DNA of 64,000 bases from SPJN01 sp965229935 (GTDB lineage Bacteria; Pseudomonadota; Alphaproteobacteria; SPJN01): assembly GCA_965229935.1 (NCBI GenBank), contig CBDDKB010000002.1, positions 2,108,001-2,172,000 of the forward strand. The letters run 5' to 3'. Shown here piece by piece: positions 49,824 through 58,204 of the stretch. Below the pieces are notes generated by a model that saw only the letters and a list, made by a program, of their open reading frames with translations, ran no database searches and had not been told where the DNA came from. Position numbers and translations under genes: made by a program. Every line of letters begins with the position of its first letter. Position 1 is the stretch's first letter.

Positions 49824-50672
49824 ATGGATCAAGATCAAAAAGCGGAGCGGTTTCACCTGCATCTTGTCTCTGACAGTACGGGGGAGACGTTGAACGCGGT
49901 GGCAGGCGCTGTGTTGGCCCAGTTTGAAGGGACAGAGGCGATCCGCCATGCCTATGTCATGGTCCGCACCACGCGCCAGCTTGATAAGGTGATGGAAACG
50001 ATTTCCGCCCAGCCCGGCATTGTCCTGTGTACCATGGTCAATCAGGAGCTGGAGCAGCAATTGCTGCGCCAATGTGCTGACCGGACCATCCCATGCGTGC
50101 CTGTGCTTGATCAGGCCATTGCGTCGTTGAGTAAGTTTTTGGGCGCCAAGGCCAGCCATCGCCCCGGTGGGCAGCACACGCTGAATGAAGATTATTTCCA
50201 ACGGATTGAAGCGTTGAACTTCACCCTTGCCCATGATGATGGGCAGATGATGGAAAGTTTGGACGAGGCTGACATTGTTTTGGTCGGTGTCTCACGCACA
50301 TCAAAAACGCCGACATGCATGTATTTGGCCCATCGCGGGATCAAGGCGGCCAATGTGCCGATTGTGCCGGGTATCAGCAAGGCTGTGCAGTTCACCCATA
50401 TCAAGCGGCCCTTGGTGGTCGGGTTGACCGTAAACCCGGACAGGCTTGTGACCATTCGCAAGGCGCGATTGCGCAGCCTGAACGAGTCCGAAGAAATGGA
50501 TTATACGGATATGGATCAAGTCAAGGCCGAGATGAAGGAGGCACGTCGTCTGTTCAGCCATTATGACTGGCCTGTGCTTGACGTGACCCGCCGGTCTGTC
50601 GAAGAAGCCTCAGCCGCGATCCTGACTTTGCATGATGAACATCTGGCCCAACTGGGTGGCGCTGATGACTGA
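49824..50672 (+). CDS. DUF299 bifunctional kinase/pyrophosphorylase (PPDK/PEPS regulator)
   Basis: Proteins of this family phosphorylate and dephosphorylate pyruvate,phosphate dikinase or PEP synthase. The 282 residues have HLHLVSDSTGETLNAVAGAVLAQF (about 10-33) and a P-loop-like segment DIVLVGVSRTSKTPTCMYLAHRGIKAAN (about 150-177). The length is standard. It is the gene to the right of oriC in Caulobacter and Rickettsia-like orders. Its stop overlaps maf by 8 bases. Confidence 0.93.
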   Translation: MDQDQKAERFHLHLVSDSTGETLNAVAGAVLAQFEGTEAIRHAYVMVRTTRQLDKVMETISAQPGIVLCTMVNQELEQQLLRQCADRTIPCVPVLDQAIASLSKFLGAKASHRPGGQHTLNEDYFQRIEALNFTLAHDDGQMMESLDEADIVLVGVSRTSKTPTCMYLAHRGIKAANVPIVPGISKAVQFTHIKRPLVVGLTVNPDRLVTIRKARLRSLNESEEMDYTDMDQVKAEMKEARRLFSHYDWPVLDVTRRSVEEASAAILTLHDEHLAQLGGADD

Positions 50673-51312
50673 CGCCCCGTCTTATCTTGCCAACGCTGAT
50701 GGCGCGCCTGTCGTGCTGGCGTCGCAAAGCCGGGTGCGGGCACAGCTTCTTGAAGGGGCCGCCATACCCTTTGCCACCATGCCTGCCCATATTGACGAGT
50801 ATATGGTCAAGCAAAGTCTGGCAGCCGAAAACGCGCCTCCCAAACATGTTGCAGAAACCTTGGCAGAGCTTAAAGCCATCAAAGTATCAAACGCGGTTTT
50901 GTCGCGTGGAGCCACCGGCACATTTGTGATAGGGGCCGATCAAGTGCTGGAATGTAATGGCGTTCTGTTCGACAAGCCCGTCGATATGGATCACGCCCAT
51001 GCGCATCTAAAGGCACTGTCGGGCAAGCTGCACAGATTGTGGAGCGCGGTTGTTATCGCCAAGGACGGCACGCCGATCTGGCGCAAGATTGCCCATGCGT
51101 CCTTGACCATGCGTCCCCTGTCAGATCAGATGATCAGCCACTATCTTGAGGTGGCAGGTGATGTGGTCTTAACCTCGTGCGGGGCCTATCAGGTCGAAGG
51201 GCCGGGCATTCAGCTTTTTGCGCATATTGAGGGGGATCAAAGCACTATTCAGGGCCTGCCACTATTGCCGCTGCTCGATTTCCTGCGTGTGAATAATGTA
51301 CTCCCCGATTAA
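50665..51312 (+). CDS. maf: Maf-like nucleotide pyrophosphatase
   Basis: Maf proteins hydrolyse non-canonical or modified nucleoside triphosphates. The 215 residues start with VVLASQSRVRAQLLEGAAIPF (about 15-35), the family N-terminus, and continue with KAIKVSNAVL, VIGADQVLECNG (about 88-99, with the catalytic Asp) and LSGKLHRLWSAVVI. I chose the ATG at 50665, coupled to the DUF299 stop. It belongs to the DUF299-maf-aroE-coaE-dnaQ operon. Confidence 0.92.
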   Translation: MTDAPSYLANADGAPVVLASQSRVRAQLLEGAAIPFATMPAHIDEYMVKQSLAAENAPPKHVAETLAELKAIKVSNAVLSRGATGTFVIGADQVLECNGVLFDKPVDMDHAHAHLKALSGKLHRLWSAVVIAKDGTPIWRKIAHASLTMRPLSDQMISHYLEVAGDVVLTSCGAYQVEGPGIQLFAHIEGDQSTIQGLPLLPLLDFLRVNNVLPD

Positions 51313-51353
51313 AATTTACTGATCCAGACTGAACTTTACCGAATAAGAATTTT

Positions 51354-52223
51354 ATGAGCGACGAAACAGACCTAAACCCCATCAAGGCAGGCGTGATCGG
51401 CTTTCCCATCGGCCATTCCCGTTCGCCCCTCATCCACCGCTATTGGTTGCGGTTAAAGGGCATTGACGGGACCTATGATCCCTATGAGGTGGAGCCTGAG
51501 AACCTAGCCAGCTTTATCAGCAAGCTGGCAGACAATGGCTTTGCCGGGATCAATGTCACCCTGCCCCATAAAGAACATGTGCTGCCCCTGATGGACGAGG
51601 TTGAGCCTTTTGCCAAACGTGTTGGCGCGGTCAATACGATTGTCGTGCGCGACGATGGCACTTTGCTGGGTCGCAACACTGATGGGTTCGGCTTTATCGA
51701 AAATCTGCGTGCAGGCGCGCCTGATTGGCAGGCTGATCAGGGCCCTGCGGCAATCATCGGTGCAGGTGGGGCGTCGCGAGCGATCATCGCCGCCTTGCAG
51801 GATGCAGGCGTGCCTGAAATCCGTTTGACCAATCGGTCATTGGATAAGGCGATTGCCCTCGCCGAAGAATTAGGCGGCCCTGACCTGCCTGAGATTATTG
51901 TCCGCCCGCTTGAAGATCGCGCCGCCCTTTGTACTGACGCGAGCCTGTTAGTCAACACGACCAGCATGGGGATGGAAGGGAAAGACCCACTCGACATCGA
52001 TTTGGCAAGCCTGCCCGATCAGGCGGTGGTGACCGATATTGTCTACACCCCGTTAAAGACCGCGCTTTTGACGCAGGCAGAAAAGCAGGGCAACACGATT
52101 GTTGATGGTCTGGGCATGTTGCTGCATCAGGCCCGCCCCGGCTTTGAAGCCTGGTTCGGTCAACCCGTCAGCGTCACGCCGATGCTGCGCGCCATGATCG
52201 AAAATGATATTGTGAGCAAATAG
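51354..52223 (+). CDS. aroE: Shikimate dehydrogenase
   Basis: AroE reduces 3-dehydroshikimate to shikimate with NADPH. The 289 residues contain IGFPIGHSRSPLIHRYWL (about 14-31), INVTLPHKEHVL (about 64-75, catalytic Lys) and NTDGFGF. GAGGASRAIIAAL is the nucleotide fold. The C-terminal DGLGMLLHQARPGFEAWFG is a shikimate dehydrogenase signature. A REP-like element separates it from coaE. Confidence 0.96.
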   Translation: MSDETDLNPIKAGVIGFPIGHSRSPLIHRYWLRLKGIDGTYDPYEVEPENLASFISKLADNGFAGINVTLPHKEHVLPLMDEVEPFAKRVGAVNTIVVRDDGTLLGRNTDGFGFIENLRAGAPDWQADQGPAAIIGAGGASRAIIAALQDAGVPEIRLTNRSLDKAIALAEELGGPDLPEIIVRPLEDRAALCTDASLLVNTTSMGMEGKDPLDIDLASLPDQAVVTDIVYTPLKTALLTQAEKQGNTIVDGLGMLLHQARPGFEAWFGQPVSVTPMLRAMIENDIVSK

Positions 52224-52231
52224 ATTTTAAC

Positions 52232-52327
52232 GTCATGCTGGAAGTGTGCAGCGCTATCCGGGATCCATTGTAGCTTTTGGGTAGTGGTTGCAACTCACTA
52301 TGGATGCCGGATCAAGTCCGGCATGAC
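52232..52327. repeat. REP-like inverted repeat element 4
   Basis: Ends GTCATGCTGGA and CCGGCATGAC are inverted. The inner ATCCATTGTAG...GGTTGCAACTCACTATGGA matches element 1 (21769-21863). It sits inside the aroE-coaE operon gap. Confidence 0.75.
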
Positions 52328-52347
52328 GAATGGGAGAATGGGATACT

Positions 52348-53028
52348 ATGCTACTTGTTGGACTCACAGGCTCAATCGGTATGGGCAAATCCGAAACCTC
52401 GCGCATGATCCGCGAGGAAGGCGTGCCTGTTTATGACGCCGATGCTGAGGTTCATAAGCTTTACGCAAAGGGTGGCGCTGCGGTGGCCCCCATTGGTGCT
52501 CTGTTCCCTGATGTGATTGTGGATGGCGCGATTGACCGGGCGCGGCTGTCCAAACATGTGATCGATGATGCCGCTGCGCTTAAGCGTCTTGAAGGCGTCA
52601 TTCACCCCATGGTCGGGCTTGTGCAGGCCAAGCGGTTGCTGGAATGGGATGATGCGGGCGAAAAAATCGTCGTGATGGATGTACCGCTTTTATACGAAGG
52701 CACGGGCCATGAGCGGGTGGACCGGGTGATCGTTGTGTCTGCGCCCTATGAAGTGCAGCGTGAACGCGTTTTGGCGCGCCCTGATATGACCGAAGATAAG
52801 TTCAAATCAATTTTGGCCAAACAGGTCGCCGATGACATTAAGCGCAAGCGCGCCGATTTTGTGATCGACACCAATCATGGTCTGGATCATGCGCATGATC
52901 GTGTGCGTGAAATTCTGAAACATCTGGAAAGCGTCCCGCCGGAAAAATTTGACCGCGCGGGGACAGAGGCTATGGTGACAGCATTAGAAGCGCATCTGAA
53001 CCAAGTGACCGAAGGGCTGGCCAGCTAA
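52348..53028 (+). CDS. coaE: Dephospho-CoA kinase
   Basis: CoaE makes CoA from dephospho-CoA and ATP. The 226 residues have P-loop [16 protein letters not shown] (about 5-20) and [13 protein letters not shown] (about 28-40). [12 protein letters not shown], a CoaE motif, and [16 protein letters not shown] follow. I chose the ATG at 52348 because the P-loop must be close to the N-terminus. Its stop overlaps dnaQ by 1 base (TAATG). Confidence 0.95.
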   Translation: MLLVGLTGSIGMGKSETSRMIREEGVPVYDADAEVHKLYAKGGAAVAPIGALFPDVIVDGAIDRARLSKHVIDDAAALKRLEGVIHPMVGLVQAKRLLEWDDAGEKIVVMDVPLLYEGTGHERVDRVIVVSAPYEVQRERVLARPDMTEDKFKSILAKQVADDIKRKRADFVIDTNHGLDHAHDRVREILKHLESVPPEKFDRAGTEAMVTALEAHLNQVTEGLAS

Positions 53029-53732
53029 TGGCGCGAGAGATCGTACTTGATACTGAAACCACCGGGCTTGATCCTGACGAGGGGCACCGCATTGTCGAAA
53101 TCGGGTGTCTTGAACTCGTCAATCATGTGCCGACGGGCAATCATTATCAGGTCTATCTGAACCCTGACCGCGATATGGATGAAGGGGCCCAGCGCGTTAC
53201 CGGCCTGACGCTGGAATTTTTGCAGGACAAGCCACGCTTTGCCGAGGTGGTTGAGGATTTTTTGGCCTTCATCGGTGATGACAAGCTGGTCATTCACAAT
53301 GCCGCCTTTGATATGAAGTTCCTGAATGCGGAACTAAAGCGTGATAACAGACCCACGCTGCCATTTTCGCAGGCGATTGACACCTTGGCGATAGCGCGGA
53401 AGAAATTCCCCGGCTCCCCCGCCAGCTTGGATGCACTGTGTAAGCGGTTCGGCGTTGATAATTCAGGCCGTGATTATCACGGGGCCCTGCTTGATTCTGA
53501 ATTGCTGGCAGATGTTTATCTGGAACTGATCGGCGGCAGGCAGCCCGAACTTGTGGGCAAGTCTGGCGCTGCCGGATCAGGGGATGATGGTGACACGGGC
53601 CTTAATCACAAGGTACAGCAAGTACGGCCCAATCCCTTACCCTCACGCCTGACAGACGCCGAAGCTGCGGCCCACAAAAATTTCATCGCCGAAGAATTGG
53701 GTGATGACGCCCTGTGGGTGAAAAATTCCTAA
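53028..53732 (+). CDS. dnaQ: DNA polymerase III epsilon subunit
   Basis: This proofreading 3'-5' exonuclease has Exo I LDTETTGLDPDEGHRIVEIG (residues 6-25), Exo II VIHNAAFDMKFLNAEL (about 88-103), and Exo III DYHGALLDSELLADVYLEL (about 148-166). It has 234 residues, with a C-terminal segment that should bind the polymerase subunit. The operon position after coaE is conserved in alphaproteobacteria. Confidence 0.96.
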   Translation: MAREIVLDTETTGLDPDEGHRIVEIGCLELVNHVPTGNHYQVYLNPDRDMDEGAQRVTGLTLEFLQDKPRFAEVVEDFLAFIGDDKLVIHNAAFDMKFLNAELKRDNRPTLPFSQAIDTLAIARKKFPGSPASLDALCKRFGVDNSGRDYHGALLDSELLADVYLELIGGRQPELVGKSGAAGSGDDGDTGLNHKVQQVRPNPLPSRLTDAEAAAHKNFIAEELGDDALWVKNS

Positions 53733-53734
53733 AA

Positions 53735-53838
53735 GTCACCCCGCACTTGATGCGGGGTCTTTGGGTGGGACTGCCGTTCCTTGTCAGGAAAAGCAGGTCA
53801 CGTGGAAAACGAAGATGCCGGATCAAGTCCGGCATGAC
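53735..53838. repeat. REP-like inverted repeat element 5
   Basis: Left AGTCACCCCGCACTTGATGC and right CCGGATCAAGTCCGGCATGACG are inverted palindromic units. The inner CCGTTCC...AAGCAGGTCA is shared with element 3. It lies between the convergent dnaQ and secB genes. Confidence 0.75.
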
Positions 53839-53851
53839 GTTTGATACCTAT

Positions 53852-54397
53852 TTATGCATTACCTTGCGCAGGACCTGACAGGGGATCGTCACCATTATTG
53901 CCTTCAGCCTGCTGGGCCTGTGCTTGGGCGCGGGCGCGGTAGAGGGCAACGAAATCAATCGGATCAAGTTGCAGCGGCGGGAAGCCGCCATCGCGTGTCG
54001 CGTCGCCCAAAATGCGGCGGGCAAACGGGAACAATAGGCGCGGTGCTTCGATCAGCAATACAGGCTGCAGGCTTTCGTTCGGTACATTCTTGATGTGGAA
54101 CAGGCCGGCATATTCAAGTTCCGCCACGAACAGGGCGGTCTTGCCATCTTCGGACCGTGCATCGGCACGGATTTTCAAGATCACCTCAAAATTCGTGTCA
54201 GACCCGCGCCGCGCATTCAGATCAACCTTGATGTCAATCTGCGGCTTGCCCTGATCGGTCATAAAACTTTGCGGCGCGTTCGGGTTTTCAAAGCTTAAGT
54301 CACGCACATATTGGCTGATGACAGCAAATTCTACATTTTGCTGTTCGCCTGCTGCTTGACCTTCGGTTCCGGCGGCGGTTTCGGGCGTATCTGTCAT
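53852..54397 (-). CDS. secB: Protein-export chaperone SecB
   Basis: SecB holds preproteins for SecA. The 181 residues contain the family core VISQYVRDLSFENPNAPQ (about 26-43), IDIKVDLNARR, FVAELEYAGLFHIKN (about 88-102) and ESLQPVLLIEAPRLLFPFARRI (about 106-127). An acidic N-terminal tail and a Gln-rich C-terminal tail are somewhat longer than in Escherichia coli. The gene is in its usual alphaproteobacterial place between dnaQ and fxsA/tim44. Confidence 0.95.
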   Translation of the reverse strand: MTDTPETAAGTEGQAAGEQQNVEFAVISQYVRDLSFENPNAPQSFMTDQGKPQIDIKVDLNARRGSDTNFEVILKIRADARSEDGKTALFVAELEYAGLFHIKNVPNESLQPVLLIEAPRLLFPFARRILGDATRDGGFPPLQLDPIDFVALYRARAQAQAQQAEGNNGDDPLSGPAQGNA

Positions 54398-54467
54398 GGG
54401 ATCGGCCTTTTGTCAGGGATGCTTTTAGAATAGGTCCGTTCGCTATCATGCGCCGGGGGCTGGTGGC

Positions 54468-54527
54468 AAGGCGCTTATGCGCCGCTGGACCAGTAAGGCG
54501 CTTATGCGCTGCTGGTTTAATAAGGCG
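54468..54527. repeat. 27-base tandem repeat downstream of fxsA
   Basis: A 21-base unit beginning AAGGCGCTTATGCGC occurs at 54468-54488 and 54495-54515 (one mismatch), with a truncated third unit at 54522-54527. The 27-base period equals nine codons, though the zone lies just past the fxsA stop. Confidence 0.65.
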
Positions 54528-54528
54528 T

Positions 54529-55116
54529 TTAGTCTGGCTTGCGGTCGGGTCCTTGCGCCCAGGGGGAGGTATCGTCCGGCTCCCCCCTGAAATCATCATC
54601 GTCCAGATCAACGATGCTGGGCCCTTCTGGTTGATCGGGCGCGCCTGTTGGGTGGAACCCCGGTTCCTGAAATGGTGGGGTAAAGGGCTGCTCATGGCCC
54701 GAAAACCCATCAGAAAAGCCGCTGGACTGCTGCTGTTGATAGACGTGAACTTGGGCGTGATCCTTTAACCAGTTAAAGATTTTGCGCCCCAACCACAGCC
54801 TGACCGGGGGGATAAACAGGATCAGCCCAATGGCATCAGTCATAAAACCGGGGGTTAATAAGGTCAGCCCGGAAATCAGCAAAAAGACGCCGTGAATGGC
54901 AGGTTCGATCGGCATACCGCCCTGATTTAGGGTGTTTTGTGCGTCCGCCAGCACTTTTAACCCCTGCATCCGCAGCAATGTCGTGCCGATAAAGGCGGTC
55001 AACACCACGGTCAGCAAGGTCGGCCACAACCCGATCAACCCGCCCACCTGAATGAACAGGGCGATTTCAATGACCGGAACCGTGACAAAAGCGGCAAATA
55101 GAATGAAGGGGATCAC
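54529..55116 (-). CDS. fxsA: FxsA family membrane protein
   Basis: FxsA-type proteins are cytoplasmic-membrane proteins; the E. coli member relieves F-exclusion of phage T7. The 195 residues have an N-terminal hydrophobic core with VIEIALFIQVGGLIGLWPTLLTVVLTAFIGTTLLRMQG (about 14-51) and helices around 72-110 (LISGLTLLTPGFMTDAIGLILFIPP). An unusual long acidic/proline tail (residues about 140-195) follows. I chose the GTG at 55116, preceded by GAGGAA. Tandem repeats lie directly after the stop. Confidence 0.88.
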   Translation of the reverse strand: MIPFILFAAFVTVPVIEIALFIQVGGLIGLWPTLLTVVLTAFIGTTLLRMQGLKVLADAQNTLNQGGMPIEPAIHGVFLLISGLTLLTPGFMTDAIGLILFIPPVRLWLGRKIFNWLKDHAQVHVYQQQQSSGFSDGFSGHEQPFTPPFQEPGFHPTGAPDQPEGPSIVDLDDDDFRGEPDDTSPWAQGPDRKPD

Positions 55117-55263
55117 ACAAATTCCTCGTTTAGGCACTTTTTCTTGAATTTATATAGGGATTGGTGGCCCAAATAAAAGCAAAGCGTGACAAAAGTCTCG
55201 TATTTGTACCCTTGCACTGTATAGTGTCGGGCTTATCTATAGCCTATCAATTACTTGCATTTA

Positions 55264-55977
55264 GTGGAGCGTCAGGCGTTGCTGGATATTCTGATTTTGG
55301 GCGGTATTGCCCTGTTTATTTTTCTGCGGTTGCGGTCTGTTTTGGGCCGCCGCGACGGGCATGAGCAGGATTTCCCCCATCCGCGCGGGGACCAGCTGAA
55401 ACGTGCGCCACAAAAGTCTGGGCAAACAGACGATAAGGATGACGATGATAATGTTATCCCGTTGCCCGGCTCTGCCGTGCGCTATCGTCGTGCGCCCGAA
55501 GATCAGATTGCCACCCATACCAAAGCTGGCAGTAAACAGGCCGAGGGGTTGAAGGCAATATTGGCTGCCGATCCGGATTTTGAGCTGGAAGGCTTTTTGG
55601 ATGGTGCACGCGGCGCCTATGAAATGATCCTCACCGCCTTTGCGCAAGGGGACAAACCTCAACTTGAAGAGCTGTTGACCCCCGACGTGTTCGAAGGCTT
55701 TGCCGCCGCTATTGATGCGCGTGCCGATCAGGGCCAGCGGTCAGAGGTGACGATCATTGGTATCAATGAAACCATCATTGATGAGGCCGCGCTTGAGGGC
55801 AGTCTTGCCGTCATCACCCTGACCTTTAAGGCCGAGATGATTGCCGTTACCTATAATGAGGATGGCGCGGTAATTGATGGTCATCCCAACACTGTTTCTA
55901 CCGTTACCGATGTGTGGAGCTTTGAACGGGACGTGACCTCAGACAGCCCCGCATGGCTGCTTGACGCAACAAACTAG
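55264..55977 (+). CDS. Tim44/TimA-like domain protein
   Basis: The 237-residue bacterial Tim44-like protein has an N-terminal transmembrane anchor (LLDILILGGIALFIFLRLRSVLG, about 5-27) and a basic/acidic linker. The Tim44-like domain then runs from about 95 (ILAADPDFELEGFLDGARGAYEMILTAFAQGD) to the C-terminus. Such proteins are membrane-bound and related to the mitochondrial import motor; the bacterial role is not settled. The start is probably the GTG at 55264 (a TTG at 55255 is also possible); no ribosome site is visible. It is divergent from fxsA and followed by mltA, the usual order. Confidence 0.88.
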   Translation: MERQALLDILILGGIALFIFLRLRSVLGRRDGHEQDFPHPRGDQLKRAPQKSGQTDDKDDDDNVIPLPGSAVRYRRAPEDQIATHTKAGSKQAEGLKAILAADPDFELEGFLDGARGAYEMILTAFAQGDKPQLEELLTPDVFEGFAAAIDARADQGQRSEVTIIGINETIIDEAALEGSLAVITLTFKAEMIAVTYNEDGAVIDGHPNTVSTVTDVWSFERDVTSDSPAWLLDATN

Positions 55978-55989
55978 GGCGCGGCCACA

Positions 55990-57075
55990 ATGGGGCGCGG
56001 CATCCTGATCATAAGTGTTTTGTTGCTGGTGGTCGCTGCCTTCCGCTTTGGCTATCAAATAGGTGTTGATAGTGACCCGGCGTTTGATGCGCCGCCGCCC
56101 GTCAGCGCCACCCCCGTCTTTTTTGATGATGTGCCCGGCTGGTCAGATGATCTGCAATTTGATCTTGCTTCATGCCGGTCATGCCCCGCCGCTGATAGTT
56201 GGCCTGATACGGTTGCAGCATATTTTGAAGATCATTTTGTTATCGAGGCCCTGTCCACCCCAACCGGGGATCGGGGATTGATGACGGGTTATTACGCGCC
56301 GGTGCTTGACGCGCGCTTGGCCCGGGATGATGACTTTTCTGTGCCGCTTTATGGACGGCCAGATGATCTTGTGACCATCAGGCTTGATCGGTTTGACCCT
56401 GCCTTAAAAGGCAAGGCCATTCATGGCCGCTGGGATGATAAGGCGGGCGCGTTTGTCCCCTATAACACGCGCGCTGAGATTGATGGGCATGCCGACATGA
56501 CCCCCGTTGCCTATGTACGGGACAAGGTGGAACGGTTCTTTTTACAAATCCAAGGGTCGGGTCTGTTAAGGCTTGGCGACGGGGGGCTGGTGCGCGCGGG
56601 CTATGCGGGCAAGAACGGGCGGCCCTATTTTGCTATCGGGCGGGATCTAATTGCATCGGGGGATATTGCCCCGGCTGACATGTCGATGCAGGCCATTCGC
56701 GGTTGGCTTTATGGCAATCCAGACCGGGCCGAAGCATTGATGGACAAGAACCCGGCCTTTACCTTCTTTCGCCTTGATGCGGATGAGTTGACGGTGAAGG
56801 GCGCGGCAAATGTCGCCCTGCTTGCCGATCAGTCTGTTGCGGTTGATCCGGCCTTTCATGCCTATGGCGAGTTTTTATATGTCCTTGATTTGGACAGTGG
56901 GCAGGGCCGCATCGTCCGTGCCGATGATACGGGCGGCGCCATTCGTGGGCCGTTACGGCTTGATCTTTATCGCGGGCTGGGGGATGAGGGCGCAGAAAAA
57001 GCCGGGGCGCTGGCTGCGCCCATCCGCCTGTTCCGCCTTGTGCCGCGCCAGACGTTTGAAGGGACAGGGGGATGA
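55990..57075 (+). CDS. mltA: Membrane-bound lytic murein transglycosylase A
   Basis: MltA cleaves peptidoglycan glycan strands. The 361 residues have an N-terminal hydrophobic segment (ILIISVLLLVVAAFRFGYQIG, about 5-25), a MltA domain with LMTGYYAPVLDARL (about 98-111) and IQGSGLLRLGDGGLVRAGYAGKNGRPYFAIGRDLI (about 192-226), and the 3D domain near the C-terminus (DLDSGQGRIVRADDTGGAI with the catalytic Asp). No lipobox is evident. Its stop overlaps the Smr gene by 4 bases. Confidence 0.93.
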   Translation: MGRGILIISVLLLVVAAFRFGYQIGVDSDPAFDAPPPVSATPVFFDDVPGWSDDLQFDLASCRSCPAADSWPDTVAAYFEDHFVIEALSTPTGDRGLMTGYYAPVLDARLARDDDFSVPLYGRPDDLVTIRLDRFDPALKGKAIHGRWDDKAGAFVPYNTRAEIDGHADMTPVAYVRDKVERFFLQIQGSGLLRLGDGGLVRAGYAGKNGRPYFAIGRDLIASGDIAPADMSMQAIRGWLYGNPDRAEALMDKNPAFTFFRLDADELTVKGAANVALLADQSVAVDPAFHAYGEFLYVLDLDSGQGRIVRADDTGGAIRGPLRLDLYRGLGDEGAEKAGALAAPIRLFRLVPRQTFEGTGG

Positions 57076-57683
57076 GCAAGCGTCGCACATTATCACCGAA
57101 GGAACGGGCCTTGTGGGACAAGGTAACAAGTGATGTGGGCAATCGCCGGGGTGGCGGGTTGCGTGCCGAACCTGTTGGCCCGCAAAAACAGGCGATGAAG
57201 CCTGCGCCCAAAGTTCGCGTGGCATCCGGTGCGGCAAGGGCTGAACCCTTGGTTCAGTTTAACCCGGCACCTGTGCATGAACCCCAACGCGGTTTGGATG
57301 GACGCAATCGCCGACGCCTGCAACGCGGCAAGCTTGAAATCGAAGGCAGGCTTGATCTCCACGGCATGACGGAGGCTGTGGCCCATCGCGCGCTCGACCA
57401 ATTTATTCAAAGTCAGGCAGCGCAAGGCAAGCGCATGGTGCTTGTCATTACGGGTAAGGGCAAGGGGCGTGATTGGCAGGGTAATCCGATCGCCGTGCCC
57501 CCTGCGCCGTGGGAACGGGGCGGCGGCTATAGTGCGCCGACGCAATCGGGCCTGTTACGGCGTATGGTGCCGCGCTGGTTGGCCCAGCCGCCCTTGAACG
57601 CGTTGGTGGTTGAAACCTCACACGCCCAGCCCAAGCATGGCGGCACTGGCGCGCTTTATGTTTATTTGCGAAGACAACGGTAA
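57072..57683 (+). CDS. Smr domain protein
   Basis: The 203-residue protein has a basic N-terminal half and a C-terminal Smr (MutS2-related) endonuclease-like domain: GRLDLHGMTEAVAHRALDQFIQ (about 94-115) with the LDLHG motif, MVLVITGKGKG (about 121-131) with the GxGxG-like loop, and AQPKHGGTGALYVYLRRQ. Smr domains nick DNA or RNA. The gene is coupled to mltA (ATGA overlap), an arrangement that is common in alphaproteobacteria. Confidence 0.9.
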   Translation: MSKRRTLSPKERALWDKVTSDVGNRRGGGLRAEPVGPQKQAMKPAPKVRVASGAARAEPLVQFNPAPVHEPQRGLDGRNRRRLQRGKLEIEGRLDLHGMTEAVAHRALDQFIQSQAAQGKRMVLVITGKGKGRDWQGNPIAVPPAPWERGGGYSAPTQSGLLRRMVPRWLAQPPLNALVVETSHAQPKHGGTGALYVYLRRQR

Positions 57684-57699
57684 AACCTAAAGAAACCTC

Positions 57700-57780
57700 G
57701 TCATGCCGGACTTGATCCGGCATCCAGAGTAACAGCTGAGAGCCTTGTCGGACTGGACTCCGGGTCAAGCCCGGAGTGAC
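57700..57780. repeat. REP-like inverted repeat element 6
   Basis: GTCATGCCGGACTTGATCC at the left and CCGGGTCAAGCCCGGAGTGAC at the right form the same pair of palindromic units. It follows the Smr gene and precedes the XRE regulator. Confidence 0.75.
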
Positions 57781-57823
57781 GTTGTGGTTTTCTTTTTAAC
57801 TTGATGGGTCTAGCTTTGGGATT

Positions 57824-58204
57824 ATGCCTAAACATAATCCCAACCTCACACCATTCGGCGAAATGACCCGCAGCCTGCGAGACAAGCGCGGTGTGACCAT
57901 CACCGCGATGGCTGAGGCGGTGAATGTTACCCCCGGTTACCTGTCCGGGTTGGAGCATGGCAAAAAGGGTCGCCCCTCATGGCCCTTGGTGCAAAAGATC
58001 ATTCACTATTTCGAGCTGATTTGGGACGAGGCTGAAGCATTGGAAAAAGCCGCCGGCCTGTCAGACCCGCGTGTGACGGTTGATACGTCCGACAGCTCGG
58101 CACAGGCAACGCGCATCGCCAATCGGTTAGCGCGCGAGATCAATGATCTTGATGAAGTGCAGCTTGCCCAAATTGAGACGATCCTTGATCAGCCAAAATC
58201 ATAG
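57824..58204 (+). CDS. XRE-family transcriptional regulator
   Basis: The 126-residue protein has one helix-turn-helix of the XRE/Cro type (MTRSLRDKRGVTITAMAEAVNVTPGYLSGLEHGKKGRPSWPLVQKIIHYFEL, about 14-65). A helical C-terminal region (ARLAREINDLDEVQLAQIETIL-like) follows. Such short regulators of the mltA-smr locus are common in alphaproteobacteria; the target is unknown. Its 3' end overlaps the convergent oxidase-like gene by 6 bases. Confidence 0.85.
   Translation: MPKHNPNLTPFGEMTRSLRDKRGVTITAMAEAVNVTPGYLSGLEHGKKGRPSWPLVQKIIHYFELIWDEAEALEKAAGLSDPRVTVDTSDSSAQATRIANRLAREINDLDEVQLAQIETILDQPKS

Noticed and set aside
54300..54710. Minus-strand ORF with a repeated AAHKRL motif
   Set aside because: It is the out-of-frame reading of fxsA and the tandem repeat; no start signal.
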